The notes under the pieces: model-generated
Database searches by the model: none
What the model saw: the letters and a program-made list of their open reading frames with translations, nothing else
Told to the model about the DNA's origin: nothing
Program-made: the position numbers and the translations under genes
Assembly (NCBI RefSeq): GCF_016756615.1
Contig: NZ_AP023262.1
Location: 3,411,501 to 3,475,500, forward strand
DNA: 64,000 bases
Direction of reading: 5' to 3'
Origin: Mesorhizobium sp. L-8-3
GTDB lineage: Bacteria; Pseudomonadota; Alphaproteobacteria; Rhizobiales; Rhizobiaceae
In this document: positions 60,716 to 64,000 of the stretch, in pieces
Layout: every line of letters begins with the position of its first letter
Numbering within the stretch: position 1 is the first letter of the stretch

Positions 60716-61276
60716 TGGCTTCCTCCCAGGCGCGTTTTCTCGCGGAACGCGTGACGCGAACGACGACCAAAGTGCCCGGCATCCTCCATGCCGATCGGTG
60801 CGCCGAATAATTTGATATGCTATCGTACGATGTGCCTTCGCACAAGTTTTTTCGATCGTCATTTGGTTGCGTGGTGATGAAAGGTCATCAGAAGGGTGAC
60901 CCTTGGAGAGAGTTTGCAATCTGCAGTGCAAGAGGATTGTCGCCGGACTTTTCGAACCATGGCATGCAACGAGGTAAGCGATACTCACTTCTGTGCCGAT
61001 ACGCCAGGCGGCATAAAGCCCACCTGCACCTTGCCCAGTTCAGGCGGGCCGGCGCCGTGCGAAACGAGTCAGCGCGGCCCGGGTGGACATCGTTGAGGAG
61101 GACGTGGCTGCCGTGAGCGTGCTGACGGGGCCGCGTCTTGCTGCAGGGGAGGCCATAACGGCGAAGGGCGCCCACCGGCCGGGCTTGCTTTCGCTCGCCA
61201 GAGGAAATGGCCGGTGGACGCGAGGTCGGTGTCAGCGTCGCCTTCTAGGCTGAAAGCAGCGCGGCCACGGACCGGT
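60716..61276. other. 561-base gap between the activator gene and the second Liv operon
   Basis: The longest gene-free stretch. It holds an operator-like motif (60815-60832), a weaker relative GTAAGCGATACTCACT at 60974-60989 resembling the one at 49204, and no ORF with convincing codon use or homology. Small open frames on both strands, including a 49-codon one with a good SD near 61.1 kb, look spurious. Confidence 0.6.
60815..60832 (+). promoter_or_regulatory. Operator-like motif upstream of the second Liv operon
   Basis: ATATGCTATCGTACGATG, 14 of 18 positions with the best copy, containing the palindromic centre CGTACG. About 100 bases upstream of the substrate-binding protein ATG, like the copy before the first Liv operon, which it matches at 14 of 18. 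Confidence 0.6.
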
Positions 61277-62233
61277 TCAATGGGCGCGGGCCGCGTCTGC
61301 CGTGGCGCCCGGCTTGACGGGATGTTTCTCGCGAGGGTCGATGGCGAATTCGGGCACGCCCCGGCAACCCGGAACGCAGGCCTTGTCGCCCGCCATCTTA
61401 TCCTCGTGTGCCATGTCTTCCTGTTCGGAGATCAGGAGGTGCCTGTTTTCGACCTTGTAGTCGTCGAGCCCGATGAGGGCCGCGCCCAGGGCGCCGGCAA
61501 TCTGCGGATTGTCCGGGAGGATCAGGGGGAGCTGCATCTCGGCCTCGATGTAGTGCACGGCCGCCGGGTTCTTCGCCACGCCGCCCGTCATCACCACCGG
61601 TCCCTTCTTTCCGACGCGGCCGACGAGGCCGAGCGTGCGGGTCGCGATCGCCTTGTGGACGGCGCCGAGAACGTCGGATTTGGGATGGCCTTCGGCGAGC
61701 AGGGAGATCACTTCGGTCTCGGCGAAGGTGGCGCACATGGAGGAGATCTTGAGCTTCTCCTTGGCCTGAAGGGCGACACCGCCCATCTCTTCCAGCTCGA
61801 TCTCCATGGCGCGAGCCAGCACTTCGAGGAACTTGCCCGTGCCGGCCGCGCAGCGATCGTTCATGGCGAACTGGGCCACCAGGCCGTTTGAGTCCACGGA
61901 GATGACCTTGCTGTCCTGCCCGCCGATGTCGATGACCAGCCGCGCATCCGGCACCATGGCGACCGCGCCGCGGGCATGGCAGGTGATCTCGGTATAGTTC
62001 TTGTCCGCCTCGTCGAGCATGCGCCGGCCGTAGCCGGTCGATACCGTACGTCCCATGTCGGCCTGCGTCAGCCCGACGCGCTCGAGCGCGTCCTTCATCG
62101 ATTGCTTGACGCCGTTGCCCGAGACCGCGCCCATATGGGCGACTGCGTGGGCGACGATGTTGCCCTTCAGGTCGAGGATGACCGTCTTGGCCGTGGTGGA
62201 GCCGAAGTCGACGCCCATCACATGCTGTTTCAT
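61277..62233 (-). CDS. ATP-dependent activator of 2-hydroxyacyl-CoA dehydratase/benzoyl-CoA reductase (HgdC/BcrD-like)
   Basis: 318 residues of the acetate/sugar kinase/Hsp70 fold: GVDFGSTTAKTVIL phosphate-1 motif, STGYGRRMLDEA, IDIGGQDSKVI and VVMTGGVAKNPAAV. Cys128 (NDRCAAGTGKFLE) and Cys167 (SSMCATFAETEV) are the two ligands that share one [4Fe-4S] across the homodimer. It hydrolyses ATP to push an electron into the catalytic heterodimer. More like single-gene activators (HgdC) than the BcrA/BcrD pair. A C-terminal extension of about 45 residues with CVPGC is unusual. Downstream of the BcrB-like gene by 31 bases; must serve one or both pairs. Confidence 0.92.
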   Translation of the reverse strand: MKQHVMGVDFGSTTAKTVILDLKGNIVAHAVAHMGAVSGNGVKQSMKDALERVGLTQADMGRTVSTGYGRRMLDEADKNYTEITCHARGAVAMVPDARLVIDIGGQDSKVISVDSNGLVAQFAMNDRCAAGTGKFLEVLARAMEIELEEMGGVALQAKEKLKISSMCATFAETEVISLLAEGHPKSDVLGAVHKAIATRTLGLVGRVGKKGPVVMTGGVAKNPAAVHYIEAEMQLPLILPDNPQIAGALGAALIGLDDYKVENRHLLISEQEDMAHEDKMAGDKACVPGCRGVPEFAIDPREKHPVKPGATADAARAH

Positions 62234-62264
62234 TCGTCCGCTCCTCTTGCTGTCCGTTCGCCGC

Positions 62265-63596
62265 TCACGCTGCGACCATGCGGCGGGACTCGATCGCCTC
62301 CAGCATCGCTTCGACGCGGCTGTTCAATAGTTCGTCCTTGTAGAAGCTCTCGTCGGTCACATCGCCCTCGAACATCGAGCTCGGGATGCCGAGCTGCCTG
62401 TGGGCCGCGTCCGCGATCATGAACTGCGGGTTGGTGAAGGCGCGGCAGGTGCGCGAGGCGTGGATGACCATGCCGTCGACCTTGAACTTCCGGCAGAGCC
62501 CCATGATCAGGTCGATAAGAATGGGCGCGGCGTGGTTGTTGGGGCAGATCAGGTAGTTCTGCGCCATGCCCCGCACCGGCTTGCCCGGATCGATGAGGCC
62601 GGGCTCCTGCCAGAAGGCCATATGAGTATAGCGCCCCGCCACGACCGCGGCGTCCCAGCGGGCGAACTTGTTGGCGAGCCAGCCGACCTTGTTCCAGTTC
62701 ATGATGCCGTCGAAGAACAGGCGGTACTTCTCGTCCGGCACCGCGCCCTCGCCGTCGCGCACGCGCTGCTTGACCTCTTCGAGGACCGTCTCGAAATAAT
62801 GCTTCACGCCCGGCACGGGCAGGTTGTTGATCGGGGCGATGGAGACGACCCAGTCGAAGAAGCTCGCAGGTGCGGGCTGCGCCGTGCACAGGTCCATCGC
62901 TTCAAGGCGCAGTTCGGATGCGCGCTTGATGTCGGCCATCAGTTCGTGGAGCCTGTCCCAAGGATAAGGCTTTCCGGTGCGCTCCTCGATGAACTTCACC
63001 ATGTCGTGGAGCTGGCGCTCGACATAGTCCGACGTCTCTTCCCATTCCTGGCCGCGCAGATAGCCCGCGTCCGGCTTGGAGCCCCAGATCCACGGCAGTG
63101 AGACGTTGAAGATCGGGATCTTCTTGCCGAAGACGCGGCTGGTCATCTCGTCCCATTGCTGGCCCGTCGAGCAATAGGCATAGGCCGAGATGATCATGTC
63201 GGGTGCCGGCAGCTTCCAGGTGAGATCGTCCTCGTCGGGCGTGGCGCCGGCATTGTCGCCGCGCAGGCGCTGGTTCGACACCGCGCACCCCAGATGCGTG
63301 CGGGCATAGGAACAGAGCTCGCGCATGTAGCCGCGCTCCTCCGCGACGCGCTGTGCCGTTCCTTCCTGGTGACGGGCGGCCAGCATGGCGGAGTAGGCCT
63401 CGCCATGAACCCAGCAGATGTCGGCCGCCTCGAGGAAGGGGTTGATGGCCGAGCCTTCGTACCAGCAGACCAGCTTGCCCTCTTCCTTGGCACGCCAGAC
63501 CATCTCCCAATAATCGTTGACGAGCTTGCCGGCGATCCGAGTCGACTGCAGCTTGTTGGCCTTCTTCTCTTCGAAAGGTCTGACAGCGATGTTCAT
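62265..63596 (-). CDS. 2-hydroxyacyl-CoA dehydratase/benzoyl-CoA reductase subunit (BcrB/HgdA-like), second copy
   Basis: 443 residues. Candidate cluster ligands Cys95 (RELCSYARTHLG), Cys142 (AYAYCSTGQQWDE) and Cys384 (IHASRTCRAFTN), at the same places as in the 50.6-kb paralogue; the extra Cys389 of that copy is Ile here, while Cys104 is extra here. Shared strings such as TAQPAPASFFDW-type and FEGDVTDESFYKDELLNSR mark recent duplication. Encoded between the BcrC-like and activator genes, giving the typical C-B-activator order. Confidence 0.9.
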   Translation of the reverse strand: MNIAVRPFEEKKANKLQSTRIAGKLVNDYWEMVWRAKEEGKLVCWYEGSAINPFLEAADICWVHGEAYSAMLAARHQEGTAQRVAEERGYMRELCSYARTHLGCAVSNQRLRGDNAGATPDEDDLTWKLPAPDMIISAYAYCSTGQQWDEMTSRVFGKKIPIFNVSLPWIWGSKPDAGYLRGQEWEETSDYVERQLHDMVKFIEERTGKPYPWDRLHELMADIKRASELRLEAMDLCTAQPAPASFFDWVVSIAPINNLPVPGVKHYFETVLEEVKQRVRDGEGAVPDEKYRLFFDGIMNWNKVGWLANKFARWDAAVVAGRYTHMAFWQEPGLIDPGKPVRGMAQNYLICPNNHAAPILIDLIMGLCRKFKVDGMVIHASRTCRAFTNPQFMIADAAHRQLGIPSSMFEGDVTDESFYKDELLNSRVEAMLEAIESRRMVAA

Positions 63597-63608
63597 CTGG
63601 CGGGCTCC

Positions 63609-64000
63609 TCAGGCGGCTTGACGGTGCTTGACGACTTCGACGAAAGTTTCGACCCGGGTCTTCAGGCTCTCCAGCGCCATGCTTTCATGCTCCGTCTCGA
63701 TGAGCAGATGCGGCATGCCGGCCTTCTCGAAGGCCTCCTTGACCTCGGGGTAGTAATACATGTGCGGTTCGCAGAACTTGGCCATCAGGACGATCATGCC
63801 CTGGGCCCGCTCGTCGCGCATGGCGTTGATGAGATAGGCGTCCCAGTCGACATTGTTCTGGACGCGGGTCGGGCAGGGTACGCCGGTGTTGCGGTCCATG
63901 TACCACCGCGCCAGACCCTTGATCGGGTCGCCTTCTTCGGGAACGTCCGTCGAGATGTAGCGGAAGCCGTGATAGAGATCGTCGCCGACGACCGTCACGC
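63609..64000 (-). CDS. 2-hydroxyacyl-CoA dehydratase/benzoyl-CoA reductase subunit (BcrC/HgdB-like), C-terminal part
   Basis: Only the last 130 codons are visible; the 5' part lies past the right edge. The end MAKFCEPHMYYYPEVKEAFE with the cluster Cys and HLLIETEHESMALESLKTRV matches the 49.3-kb paralogue closely. No start codon is assigned because the visible Met is internal. It precedes the BcrB-like gene by 12 bases. Confidence 0.88.
   Translation of the reverse strand, partial: VTVVGDDLYHGFRYISTDVPEEGDPIKGLARWYMDRNTGVPCPTRVQNNVDWDAYLINAMRDERAQGMIVLMAKFCEPHMYYYPEVKEAFEKAGMPHLLIETEHESMALESLKTRVETFVEVVKHRQAA

Noticed and set aside
60817..61116. 99-codon plus-strand frame in the long gap
   Set aside because: No family resemblance, no SD, and it starts inside the operator-like motif.
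61104..61253. 49-codon plus-strand frame starting GTG after GAGGAGG
   Set aside because: A good ribosome-binding site but no recognisable protein features, no coding context, and it runs against the flanking operons.

Overview
The window is GC-rich, gene-dense DNA that looks like an alphaproteobacterium of the Rhizobiales (Mesorhizobium/Aminobacter-like). This rests on a complete dctA-dctBD dicarboxylate uptake locus with a sigma-54 promoter, three kinds of short dispersed intergenic repeat that I associate with that group from memory, and two LivKHMGF-type importers. Apart from the dct locus (about 8.0-12.8 kb), almost every gene belongs to CoA-thioester catabolism. By eye there are five acyl-CoA ligases, six acyl-CoA dehydrogenases, four crotonase-fold enzymes, nine SDRs, three MaoC-type hydratases, two PaaI-type thioesterases, one thiolase, one HpcH/CitE-type lyase, one beta-keto acid cleavage enzyme, one class I CoA-transferase and one CaiB-type racemase.

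Layout. 0-4.9 kb: minus-strand operon of CoA ligase, acyl-CoA dehydrogenase, APH-like phosphotransferase, nitroreductase and SDR. 5-7.3 kb: minus-strand SDR, VOC protein and MDR oxidoreductase, divergent from an epimerase-like VOC gene. 8-12.8 kb: dctA, dctB, dctD. 12.9-21.7 kb: CoA ligase divergent from racemase, acyl-CoA dehydrogenase and the first Liv importer. 22-29.8 kb: crotonases, SDR, thioesterases, CoA ligase and acyl-CoA dehydrogenase in short divergent units. 29.9-31.6 kb: a MarR regulator divergent from a BKACE gene. 31.6-36.7 kb: EamA transporter, acyl-CoA dehydrogenase, and a badH-badI-CoA-transferase operon for alicyclic ring opening. 36.9-44.7 kb: eight-gene plus-strand operon (thiolase-like/OB fusion, thiolase, MaoC, HpcH lyase, acyl-CoA dehydrogenase, SDR, MaoC, SDR). 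44.7-47.4 kb: phosphatase, SDR and acyl-CoA dehydrogenase on the minus strand. 47.5-55.4 kb: CoA ligase, a two-subunit benzoyl-CoA-reductase/2-hydroxyacyl-CoA-dehydratase-like enzyme, two SDRs and another ligase. 55.6-60.7 kb: second Liv importer with a MaoC gene. 61.3-64 kb: an ATP-dependent activator and a second BcrB/BcrC-like pair cut by the right edge.

Working model (inference). The importers bring in carboxylic acids, ligases make CoA thioesters, acyl-CoA dehydrogenases and the [4Fe-4S] radical-type enzyme with its ATPase activator reduce or dehydrate the ring or side chain, BadH and BadI oxidise and hydrolytically open a cyclohexane ring, and the eight-gene operon shortens the product by beta-oxidation, thiolysis and an aldol-type lyase. 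The true substrate is not evident; an alicyclic or partly reduced aromatic carboxylate fits best.

A recurrent operator-like sequence (best copy TAATATGCTTGCGTACCATA, present twice without change) lies in nearly every promoter gap of the catabolic genes and was not seen in the dct locus. This suggests one regulon, with the MarR protein at 29.9-30.4 kb as the obvious candidate regulator. No rRNA, tRNA, CRISPR array, transposase or integrase was recognised.
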